In this document: positions 35,778 through 43,473 of the stretch, piece by piece
Numbering within the stretch: position 1 is the first letter of the stretch
Layout of the letters: each line of letters begins with the position of its first letter
Source of the DNA: Psychroflexus planctonicus
Lineage (GTDB): Bacteria > Bacteroidota > Bacteroidia > Flavobacteriales > Flavobacteriaceae
Reading direction: 5' to 3'
Assembly: GCF_014640195.1 (NCBI RefSeq)
Contig: NZ_BMGM01000004.1
Location: 124,001 to 188,000, forward strand
Length of the DNA stretch: 64,000 nucleotides
Program-made: the position numbers and the translations under genes
Notes under the pieces: generated by a model
Seen by the model: the letters and a program-made list of their open reading frames with translations, nothing else
The model's database searches: none
What the model was told of the DNA's origin: nothing

Positions 35778-36109
35778 ACGCTACAATATTAAATGTAATT
35801 CAAGTATACAATATTAATAAATAATTTGAAACCAACCAGTACCTACCAGTTTTTAATTTAGATGTTTTGAAGTCAAGACTAGGATATTCAATAAAAAAAA
35901 ACCAATACTCTTTTTTATTTCATATTGAAAAATAAACATACAACGTGATAGTTGCAAAATCTGTAAAAATTAATACCAATGAATCATCATATTTAAGAAA
36001 TTCAAATATATTTGTAATTGAAATAATAGAACTTATACTTTTACTTCCACATTAAGGTAAGTTTTTTATTATTGAAAAGCTTATCGTTTATTCACGAAAT
36101 TTAAACGAT
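35778..36109. promoter_or_regulatory. Divergent control region between GH53 and the MFS operon
   Basis: 332 bp, no gene. CAAATATATTTG (36003-36014) is a perfect 12-bp palindrome whose right half supplies a TTTG -33 box. 21 bp later TACTTTTA (36036-36043) fits TAnnTTTG with one mismatch, giving a promoter toward the permease. The box lies within the 16-mer TTATACTTTTACTTCC (36033-36048), which also occurs upstream of susC. ATCGTTTA/TAAACGAT (36083-36090 and 36102-36109) is a perfect 8-bp inverted repeat directly abutting the ATG at 36110, able to hide the ribosome-binding region or bind a regulator. Confidence 0.55.
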
Positions 36110-37477
36110 ATGCAAAAACGCAGACTTTCTACCGCTGAAATCATTTATTTAAGTTTCGGCTTTCTTGGTATTCAAATGGGTTTTGCTTTGCAAAATGGTT
36201 TTGCAAGCAGAATTTTGCAAACCTTTGGAGCTGAAGTACATCAACTATCATGGTTTTGGCTAATTGCACCCGTGACGGGTTTAATTGTGCAACCTTTAGT
36301 AGGACACTACAGTGATAATACGTGGACGAAACTCGGAAGAAGAAAACCTTATTTTTTAATAGGAGCGATTTTAGCTTCAATAGGATTAATACTTCTCCCG
36401 CAAGCCGATTTGTTTATTGCCTTTCTGCCAGCGCTTTGGGTAGGTACAGGAATGTTGATGATCATGGACATTTCGTTCAATATTTCCATGGAACCTTTTC
36501 GAGCTTTGGTTGCCGATGTATTAAACAAAGAACAACGAACTTTAGGTTTTACCACTCAAACTATTTTGATAGGTATCGGAGCTGTTTTGGGTTCTTGGTT
36601 ACCTTATGTACTTTCTGAATATTTCGACATTAGTAATAGAGCCGAAGATGGAACTGTTCCGTTAAATTTAATTTGGTCGTTTATTATCGGTGCTATCGTG
36701 TTGGTGGTTTCTATTTTAGTAACCATTTTTAATACTAGAGAATATTCGCCAGAAGAAATTGCCCTTATTGAAAAGGCAAAATCTAAAGAAATTGATCAAG
36801 TTGAAGAAGTTGCACCAAAAGAAAAAGCAAAACTATCCGACATTTTTACTGATTTTGTAAAGATGCCAGAAACCATGAAGCAGCTCAGTTGGGTTCAGTT
36901 TTTTTCTTGGTTTGCTTTATTTGGAATGTGGGTGTTTTTTACACCGGCTTTAGCACAGCATTTTTATGGACTACCGCACACCGATTCCTCTAGTGAATTG
37001 TTTAATCAAGCTGGAGATTGGGTTGGAATTTTATTTGGAGTGTACAATTTGGTTTCCATTCCTGTGGCGCTTTCTTTACATAAAGTAGCTAGCAAATTAG
37101 GAAGAAAGAAAACGCATTTGTACGCTTTATTAATCGGTGGAATTAGTTTTTTCTCTATTTACTTTATGCCAGATCGCTATTGGTTAATTTTACCAATGAT
37201 AGGAATTGGGATAGCATGGGCTAGTATTTTATCCATGCCGTATGCCATTCTAGCGGGTGCGCTAAATCCTAAAAAAATGGGTGTGTACATGGGGATTTTC
37301 AACTTCTTCATCGTACTACCACAAATCTTAAACGGTCTTATTGGTGGACCGCTTGTAAAATATGCTTACGGAAATCAAGCCATTTTTGCATTGATGCTTT
37401 CAGGGGTAAGTATGATTATAGCAGCGTTTTTAGTATTAAAAGTTAAGGATGTAGATGACATTCAAATAAAAAAATAA
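36110..37477 (+). CDS. MFS sugar transporter (SLC45/GPH-like, probably maltose)
   Basis: A protein of 455 residues with 12 membrane helices. 'GHYSDNTWTKLGRRKPYFLIGA' between helices 2 and 3 is the MFS loop in its SLC45-type form, and a charged central loop (about 215-245, Glu/Lys-rich) separates the halves. 'FFTPALAQHFYG' and 'SMPYAILAGALNP' are typical of flavobacterial permeases found in maltose loci. It would move maltose or short maltodextrins across the inner membrane. It is first gene of the catabolic operon, 11 bp before the beta-phosphoglucomutase gene. Confidence 0.88.
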   Translation: MQKRRLSTAEIIYLSFGFLGIQMGFALQNGFASRILQTFGAEVHQLSWFWLIAPVTGLIVQPLVGHYSDNTWTKLGRRKPYFLIGAILASIGLILLPQADLFIAFLPALWVGTGMLMIMDISFNISMEPFRALVADVLNKEQRTLGFTTQTILIGIGAVLGSWLPYVLSEYFDISNRAEDGTVPLNLIWSFIIGAIVLVVSILVTIFNTREYSPEEIALIEKAKSKEIDQVEEVAPKEKAKLSDIFTDFVKMPETMKQLSWVQFFSWFALFGMWVFFTPALAQHFYGLPHTDSSSELFNQAGDWVGILFGVYNLVSIPVALSLHKVASKLGRKKTHLYALLIGGISFFSIYFMPDRYWLILPMIGIGIAWASILSMPYAILAGALNPKKMGVYMGIFNFFIVLPQILNGLIGGPLVKYAYGNQAIFALMLSGVSMIIAAFLVLKVKDVDDIQIKK

Positions 37478-37488
37478 AATTCAAATTA

Positions 37489-38157
37489 ATGCAAAAAAAA
37501 GGAATCATTTTCGATTTAGACGGTGTAATTGTAGACACAGCAAAGTATCATTTTCTGGCTTGGAAAAACCTTGCCGAAAGCTTAGACATCAATTTTAACA
37601 AAAAGCAAAATGAACAGTTAAAAGGAGTCAGCCGAATTGAATCCTTAAAAAAGATTTTAACCTGGGGAAAGAAAAGGATTTCAGAAAAACGATTCAACGA
37701 ATTGCTTCATCAGAAAAATGAAGAATATTTAGTTTCTGTTCAAAAGATGGATGAATCTGAAATTTTACCTGGGGTTATGAAACGACTAAAAATGTTGAAA
37801 GACGTTGGACATCCCATTGCATTGGGCTCGGCCAGTAAAAATGCAAAAACCATTTTAGAACGGGTAAATTTAATGCCTTATTTTGATGTCATCGTAGATG
37901 GAAATGAAGTAAGCAAAGCAAAACCAAATCCTGAAGTTTTTTTAAAAGCAGCTCAACTTTTAGGTGTAGAACCCGAAAATGCCATCGTTTTTGAAGATGC
38001 TTTAGCAGGAATTGAAGCAGCCAATCGAGCTAAAATGCTCAGCGTAGGTATTGGCGAAAAATCAATTTTGAAGGATGCAGATTTTGTATTTGCTGATTTT
38101 ACCGAAATAACTGATAAGCATTTCAATGCAATTCTGAACGCATCGAAAGCTGAATAA
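37489..38157 (+). CDS. pgmB: Beta-phosphoglucomutase
   Basis: A protein of 222 residues, HAD superfamily. Nucleophile loop 'IFDLDGVIVDTAKYH' (Asp9, with Asp11 as acid/base), 'GVSRIESL' cap loop typical of beta-PGM, 'IALGSASKNAKTIL' motif II, and 'VFEDALAGIEAA' motif IV. It converts beta-glucose 1-phosphate, the product of maltose phosphorylase encoded just downstream, to glucose 6-phosphate. This pairing makes the substrate assignment firm. Confidence 0.93.
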   Translation: MQKKGIIFDLDGVIVDTAKYHFLAWKNLAESLDINFNKKQNEQLKGVSRIESLKKILTWGKKRISEKRFNELLHQKNEEYLVSVQKMDESEILPGVMKRLKMLKDVGHPIALGSASKNAKTILERVNLMPYFDVIVDGNEVSKAKPNPEVFLKAAQLLGVEPENAIVFEDALAGIEAANRAKMLSVGIGEKSILKDADFVFADFTEITDKHFNAILNASKAE

Positions 38158-38225
38158 ATTCATTTGAAAAAATGCAATTGAACTGAATAACAAAACAGTA
38201 AACTAAACTCATTAATTCGATTATT

Positions 38226-40529
38226 ATGAATCAAGATTATATCACTCCCAACGAATGGTCCATTATCGAAGACGGATTCGACAAAGGTCGAGTAAAATCT
38301 TCCGAAAGTCTTTTTAGTCTTGGAAATGGCGCAATGGGACAACGTGCAAATTTTGAAGAAACCTATACTGGCGAAACTTTTCAAGGAAGTTATATCGCTG
38401 GCGTTTATTATCCAGACAAAACCCGTGTAGGTTGGTGGAAAAACGGTTATCCGGAATATTTTGCTAAAGTATTGAACGCTCCCAATTGGATTGGTATTCG
38501 CATTCTAGTAAACGGAGAAGAATTCGATTTGAATACGTGTACCAAAGTAGAAAATTACCAGCGTGAACTCAATATGAAAGAAGGTTGGCACAAACGTATT
38601 TTTACCGCAACAACTCCTTACGGAATTGAACTTAAAGTGGAAGCAAAACGTTTTCTTTCCTTAGCGCATGATGAATTGGGCGTAATCAATTTCAATATAA
38701 TTCCGCTAAATCAATCAGCTGAAATTAGTTTCATTCCATACATCGATGCAGGAATTACTAACCAAGATTCCAATTGGGACGATAAGTTTTGGGAAATCAC
38801 CAATGTGCAAAATGAAGAAAAACAAGCTTTTATTGAATCCCATACCAACAAAACGCATTATTATGTATGTACGTTTATGGAATCGAAATTATTGTTGGAT
38901 GGAAATGAAATTGATGTAACAGCAGAAAAAGCTTCAACTGATAAACAAGCGAGTTTACAATATACTCAACAAGTTGAAAAAGGACAATCCTTCAGCATTC
39001 AAAAATACGCTGGCTATGTTACTTCATTGAATCATGAAAAAAATCAATTGATTGACGCTGCCAAGCAAGTTTTAGCAGAAGGGATTCAACTAGGATATGA
39101 TGCATTGTTGAAACTTCAACAAGAAGCTTGGGCCAACATTTGGGCAATGAGTGACATTACGATTGAAGGCGATGTAAAAGCACAACAAGGTATTCGCTTT
39201 AATATTTTTCAATTGAACCAGACTTATTTGGGGAAAGATGCACGATTAAACATCGGACCCAAAGGATTCACTGGCGAAAAATACGGCGGTAGTACCTATT
39301 GGGATACCGAAGCTTATTGCATTCCATTTTACATGGCTACCAAAGACCAAGAAGTGGCTAGAAATTTATTGACTTACCGATACAAACACTTAGGAAAAGC
39401 GATTGAAAATGCTGAAAAACTTGGATTTACCAACGGAGCTGCTTTGTATCCTATGGTGACCATGAACGGCGAAGAATCACACAACGAGTGGGAAATTACT
39501 TTTGAAGAAATTCATCGAAACGGCGCCATCGCTTTTGCCATTTACAATTACCATCGTTTTACCGGAGATTATTCTTACATCCCAGAAATGGGTATGGAAG
39601 TCTTAATTGGTATTGCTCGTTTTTGGCAACAACGCGCTACATTTTCAACACACAAAAACAAGTGGGTGATTTTAGGCGTTACCGGACCTAACGAATACGA
39701 AAACAACGTTAATAACAATTGGTATACCAACTACATTGCCAAATGGTGTATGGAATACATGTTGGAAAATCTCAATATATTGAAGCAAGGTTTTGCTGCT
39801 GATTATGCACGTATTCTTGAAAAAACAAACATTCAAGACCAGGAACTTGAGCAAATGAAAGAAATTTGTGACGCAATGTATTTTCCTTATTCTGAAGAAC
39901 ATGGAGTTTACTTGCAACAAGATGGTTTCTTAGACAAAGAAATGATTCGGGTAAAAGATTTAGATGCCAAACAACGACCCATCAACCAGCATTGGTCTTG
40001 GGACAGAATTTTGCGTTCTCCTTACATCAAACAAGCCGATACTTTACAAGGCTTCTACTTTTTTGAAGACCATTTTAGCGAAACAGAATTGGAAAAACAT
40101 TTCGATTTTTATGAACCTTTTACGGTGCATGAATCCTCGCTTTCACCTTGTGTGCACAGCATTCAAGCAGCGAAATTAAATCGAATGGAACAAGCGTACC
40201 AATTTTATTTACGTACTTCTCGTTTAGATTTAGACGATTACAATAAAGAAGTAGAAGAAGGTTGCCACATTACCAGTATGGCAGGAACGTGGATGAGTAT
40301 AGTTGAAGGTTTTGGCGGAATGCGCGTAAAAGATGATCAACTGCATTTTTCATCAAAAATCCCTACACAATGGGATTCCTATTCGTTTAAAGTCAACTTT
40401 AGAAATCAGATTTTAACCGTTAAGGTATCTAAATCCGGAGTAGATTTTAAACTGAAAGGAGCAGAGCAAATGCAGGTGATGGTCAACGGTGAGTCAAGAA
40501 TGATTCAGACGGAGACAATGAGTGTGTAA
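38226..40529 (+). CDS. GH65 maltose phosphorylase
   Basis: A protein of 767 residues, the family's usual length. The N-terminal domain begins 'EWSIIEDGFDKGRVKSSESL' with 'SLGNGAMGQRANFEE'. The (alpha/alpha)6 domain has 'YGGSTYWDTEAYCIPFYM', the acid catalyst Glu490 in 'GVTGPNEYENNVNNNW', and the C-terminal 'HESSLSPCVHSIQAA' phosphate-site region. No signal peptide is present, so it acts in the cytoplasm. It phosphorolyses maltose to glucose and beta-glucose 1-phosphate. Trehalose or kojibiose phosphorylases are relatives, but pairing with beta-PGM and alpha-amylases favours maltose. Confidence 0.93.
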   Translation: MNQDYITPNEWSIIEDGFDKGRVKSSESLFSLGNGAMGQRANFEETYTGETFQGSYIAGVYYPDKTRVGWWKNGYPEYFAKVLNAPNWIGIRILVNGEEFDLNTCTKVENYQRELNMKEGWHKRIFTATTPYGIELKVEAKRFLSLAHDELGVINFNIIPLNQSAEISFIPYIDAGITNQDSNWDDKFWEITNVQNEEKQAFIESHTNKTHYYVCTFMESKLLLDGNEIDVTAEKASTDKQASLQYTQQVEKGQSFSIQKYAGYVTSLNHEKNQLIDAAKQVLAEGIQLGYDALLKLQQEAWANIWAMSDITIEGDVKAQQGIRFNIFQLNQTYLGKDARLNIGPKGFTGEKYGGSTYWDTEAYCIPFYMATKDQEVARNLLTYRYKHLGKAIENAEKLGFTNGAALYPMVTMNGEESHNEWEITFEEIHRNGAIAFAIYNYHRFTGDYSYIPEMGMEVLIGIARFWQQRATFSTHKNKWVILGVTGPNEYENNVNNNWYTNYIAKWCMEYMLENLNILKQGFAADYARILEKTNIQDQELEQMKEICDAMYFPYSEEHGVYLQQDGFLDKEMIRVKDLDAKQRPINQHWSWDRILRSPYIKQADTLQGFYFFEDHFSETELEKHFDFYEPFTVHESSLSPCVHSIQAAKLNRMEQAYQFYLRTSRLDLDDYNKEVEEGCHITSMAGTWMSIVEGFGGMRVKDDQLHFSSKIPTQWDSYSFKVNFRNQILTVKVSKSGVDFKLKGAEQMQVMVNGESRMIQTETMSV

Positions 40530-40565
40530 TTTCATAGCCCACGAATTCATTCGTGGGCTATGAAA
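40530..40565. repeat. Perfect 16-bp palindromic hairpin between GH65 and GH13 genes
   Basis: TTTCATAGCCCACGAA/TTCGTGGGCTATGAAA with a 4-nt loop (TTCA), starting at the base after the GH65 stop codon. No T-run follows on the plus strand, so it is not a standard terminator. It may be an RNA processing or stability element, or a dispersed palindromic repeat. Confidence 0.75.
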
Positions 40566-40593
40566 TAAATATTGCAAAAAGAATAATTCACTT

Positions 40594-42462
40594 ATGAAAA
40601 AATTAAGCAAAGTCGTTTTCCTGATTTTCCTATTCTCACTAGGAAAACTCCATGCCCAAGAACTTCGTGTTGAACCACCGAATTGGTGGATTGGTTTTGA
40701 AAATCAAGAACTTCAATTGTTGGTACATTATCCAAACATCAGCCAAGCGGAAGTTGAAATGGATTATCCAAATTTAAGTATCGACCAAATTCATAATGCA
40801 GATAGCGAAAATTATCTTTTCATCGATTTAAGCTTAAATGAAAACACTCCGCCTGGAGAATTCAATTTAAAGTTTACTTTTCCCAACGGAGAAGTAGTAA
40901 GTTATGCATATTCACTTTTAGCAAGAGAAAAAAAAGGAAGTGAAATTCACGGTTTTGATAGCAGTGACGCCATTTATTTAATCACACCCGATCGCTTTGC
41001 CAATGCCAATCCCGAAAACGATATTGTTGAAAGTCTTTTAGAAAAAACCATTGACAGAGCAGACGATTATGCTCGACATGGTGGCGATATTAAAGGGATA
41101 ACACAGCATTTAGATTATATTCAAGACATGGGTTTTACAGCGGTTTGGCCGAGTCCGTTGTTGGAAAACGACATGCATAGAGCTTCCTACCACGGTTATG
41201 CCATTACCGATTTTTACAAAGTAGACCCACGTTTTGGAACGCTTTCGGAATACGAGAATTTAGCTAAGCAACTTCAGCAAAAAGACATGAAACTGATTAT
41301 GGATATGGTTGCGAATCATTGCGGAAGTGAACATTGGTGGATGAAGGATTTACCGTTTTCAGATTGGGTAAATTACCAAGAAGAATTTGAAGCTGGTGAG
41401 AAAATGCCTACATCCAATCACCGAAGAACGACCAATCAAGACCGATATGCTTCAGAATATGATGCTGCTGAAATGCAAAAAGGTTGGTTTGTACAAACCA
41501 TGCCCGACTTGAATCAGCAAAACCCGTTTATGGCAAAGTACCTTATTCAAAATTCCATTTGGTGGGTAGAAACTTTGCATTTGGGCGGCATTCGCCAAGA
41601 TACTTATCCGTATCCCGATAAGCATTTTATGGCGGATTGGGCAAAAGCCATTATGACGGAATATCCTAATTTTAGTATTGTTGGTGAAGAATGGAGTTAC
41701 AATCCGCTGCTGGTTGGCTATTGGCAAGATGGAAACCATAATTATGACGGATATCGTTCGTATTTAACTTCTACGATGGATTTTCCGATGCAACAAAACA
41801 TTGTAGATGCCTTGAATCAAGAAGAATCTTGGGACAATGGATTGGTGAAAATTTATGAAGGATTGGCAAATGATTTTGGGTATCATTCTCCCAAAGACAT
41901 CATGATTTTTGCCGACAACCACGACAAAAGCAGAATTTTCACGCAATTGAATGAAGATGTAGCCAACACCAAAATGGCAATGGGTTTGTTACTGACTTTA
42001 CCACGCATTCCTCAAATTTATTACGGAACGGAAATCTTGATGGATGACACCGCCAAACCCGGTGACCATGGATTGATAAGAACCGATTTTCCCGGCGGTT
42101 GGAAAGGTGATGAAGTGAATGTGTTTAAAAATCAAGGTTTAACCGAAACCCAAATGGATTTCAAAGCTTTTTTGAAAAAGGTGTTGAATTACCGTAAGCA
42201 TTCCAAGGCCATTCATGAAGGCAAAACCATTCATTTTGCTCCGTTTGATGGAGTCTATGTTTTGTTTAGACAATATGAAGAAGAAACGGTGATGCTGGTT
42301 TTGAACAAAAATGAAGCTTCAACAACCATAGTTTTAAGTCGATTTGAAGAATTGAATTTGAATGGAAAAGAATTCACTAACTTAGATTCCAATGAATCCT
42401 TCATTTGGAAAGACGAACTGCAATTGAATCATGGAATTCATATCTTCACCACTAAACAATAA
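40594..42462 (+). CDS. GH13 cyclomaltodextrinase/neopullulanase (SusA-like), exported
   Basis: A protein of 622 residues. It has a signal peptide (cut after 'GKLHAQ', ~22), an N-terminal beta domain of the Cyclo-malt_N type ('VEPPNWWIGFENQELQLLVH'), then the barrel: 'MDMVANHCG' (region I, 237-245), nucleophile Asp336 in 'GIRQDTYPY', acid/base Glu365 in 'IVGEEWS', and 'ADNHDKS' with Asp444. The substitution of Gln for the usual Phe/Leu in region II ('RQD') is the neopullulanase/cyclomaltodextrinase pattern of Bacteroidota. It probably acts in the periplasm on cyclic or branched maltodextrins. The next gene starts 4 bp after its stop. Confidence 0.92.
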   Translation: MKKLSKVVFLIFLFSLGKLHAQELRVEPPNWWIGFENQELQLLVHYPNISQAEVEMDYPNLSIDQIHNADSENYLFIDLSLNENTPPGEFNLKFTFPNGEVVSYAYSLLAREKKGSEIHGFDSSDAIYLITPDRFANANPENDIVESLLEKTIDRADDYARHGGDIKGITQHLDYIQDMGFTAVWPSPLLENDMHRASYHGYAITDFYKVDPRFGTLSEYENLAKQLQQKDMKLIMDMVANHCGSEHWWMKDLPFSDWVNYQEEFEAGEKMPTSNHRRTTNQDRYASEYDAAEMQKGWFVQTMPDLNQQNPFMAKYLIQNSIWWVETLHLGGIRQDTYPYPDKHFMADWAKAIMTEYPNFSIVGEEWSYNPLLVGYWQDGNHNYDGYRSYLTSTMDFPMQQNIVDALNQEESWDNGLVKIYEGLANDFGYHSPKDIMIFADNHDKSRIFTQLNEDVANTKMAMGLLLTLPRIPQIYYGTEILMDDTAKPGDHGLIRTDFPGGWKGDEVNVFKNQGLTETQMDFKAFLKKVLNYRKHSKAIHEGKTIHFAPFDGVYVLFRQYEEETVMLVLNKNEASTTIVLSRFEELNLNGKEFTNLDSNESFIWKDELQLNHGIHIFTTKQ

Positions 42463-42466
42463 ACCT

Positions 42467-43471
42467 ATGATAGTCTTTTACCTTTGCTGTTTTTCTTTGT
42501 TTATACTTACTTCTTGTAAACAAGAAAAAGCATCAACTGAAAACGAAACTGAAGAAGTTGTTGAAATTCAAAATGATTTTGAAGTAGTTAAAGACGCTGT
42601 TCTTTCAGCAGGGAAATTATATCGAATCGAAAATTTTGAATCTAATTTTGTAAGTTCAAGAAATATTGATGTGTGGTTGCCTGAGAATTATTCTGATACT
42701 ATTGCTTACGCCACTTTGTACATGCACGACGGACAAATGTTGTTCGATTCCACTACTACTTGGAACAAACAAGAATGGAAAGTAGACGAGACGGTTTCCA
42801 GTTTGATGAAAGAAAGTAAAATTAAACCCACCATCGTAGTTGGTATGTGGAATGTTACTGAAGACCGACATACAGATTACTTTCCGCAACAACCTTGGGA
42901 AAACCTTCCCGATTCAACTCGCCAGGCGGTTTTAGATGAAAATCATGCGCAAAGCGAATCGCTTTTCAGAAAAGAAATCAATTCAGATAACTATATAAAG
43001 TTCATTACTGAAGAAGTTTTGCCTTTAGTTGAAACCAATTTCAATGTAAGTAGAAACTTGAAAGATAGAGCCGTTGCAGGTTCTAGCATGGGAGGATTGA
43101 TTTCTTGGTACACGGTCTTAGAAAAACCAAACTTGTTCGGTACAGCCATTTGCATATCAACACACTGGCCAGGTGCCATGCCGATTGAAAACAATCCCAT
43201 TCCAGAAGCATTTTTTAGCTACATCAAGGAGAAATTACCTATGGCACCCAACAACCATAAATTTTATTTCGACTTTGGAACGGAAACTTTAGATGCCTTA
43301 TATCCACCTTTTGAAGAAATAGTGAACGAAGTTTTTGCTTCCAAAAATTACAAGGAATCATCTTTTAGAAACCTGAAATTTGAAGGAACCAATCACAGCG
43401 AAAATGCTTGGAATCAACGTTTACACATTCCGTTAGAATTTGCTCTACACCCCGAACCATCAATCGATTAA
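42467..43471 (+). CDS. Putative esterase lipoprotein (alpha/beta hydrolase, esterase D family)
   Basis: A protein of 334 residues from ATG 42467. The lipoprotein signal ends at Cys17 ('FILTSCKQEKAS'). The domain matches the putative-esterase (PF00756-type) fold: 'DVWLPENYSDTIAYATLYMH', 'DGQMLFD', nucleophile in 'VAGSSMGGLISW' (GxSxG), and a C-terminal His in 'FEGTNHSENAW'. In this locus it might remove acyl groups from glucans or serve another ligand; members of the family also include glycosidase-linked proteins of unknown role. It is embedded in the operon with a 4-bp upstream and 2-bp downstream gap. Confidence 0.83.
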   Translation: MIVFYLCCFSLFILTSCKQEKASTENETEEVVEIQNDFEVVKDAVLSAGKLYRIENFESNFVSSRNIDVWLPENYSDTIAYATLYMHDGQMLFDSTTTWNKQEWKVDETVSSLMKESKIKPTIVVGMWNVTEDRHTDYFPQQPWENLPDSTRQAVLDENHAQSESLFRKEINSDNYIKFITEEVLPLVETNFNVSRNLKDRAVAGSSMGGLISWYTVLEKPNLFGTAICISTHWPGAMPIENNPIPEAFFSYIKEKLPMAPNNHKFYFDFGTETLDALYPPFEEIVNEVFASKNYKESSFRNLKFEGTNHSENAWNQRLHIPLEFALHPEPSID

Positions 43472-43473
43472 TC

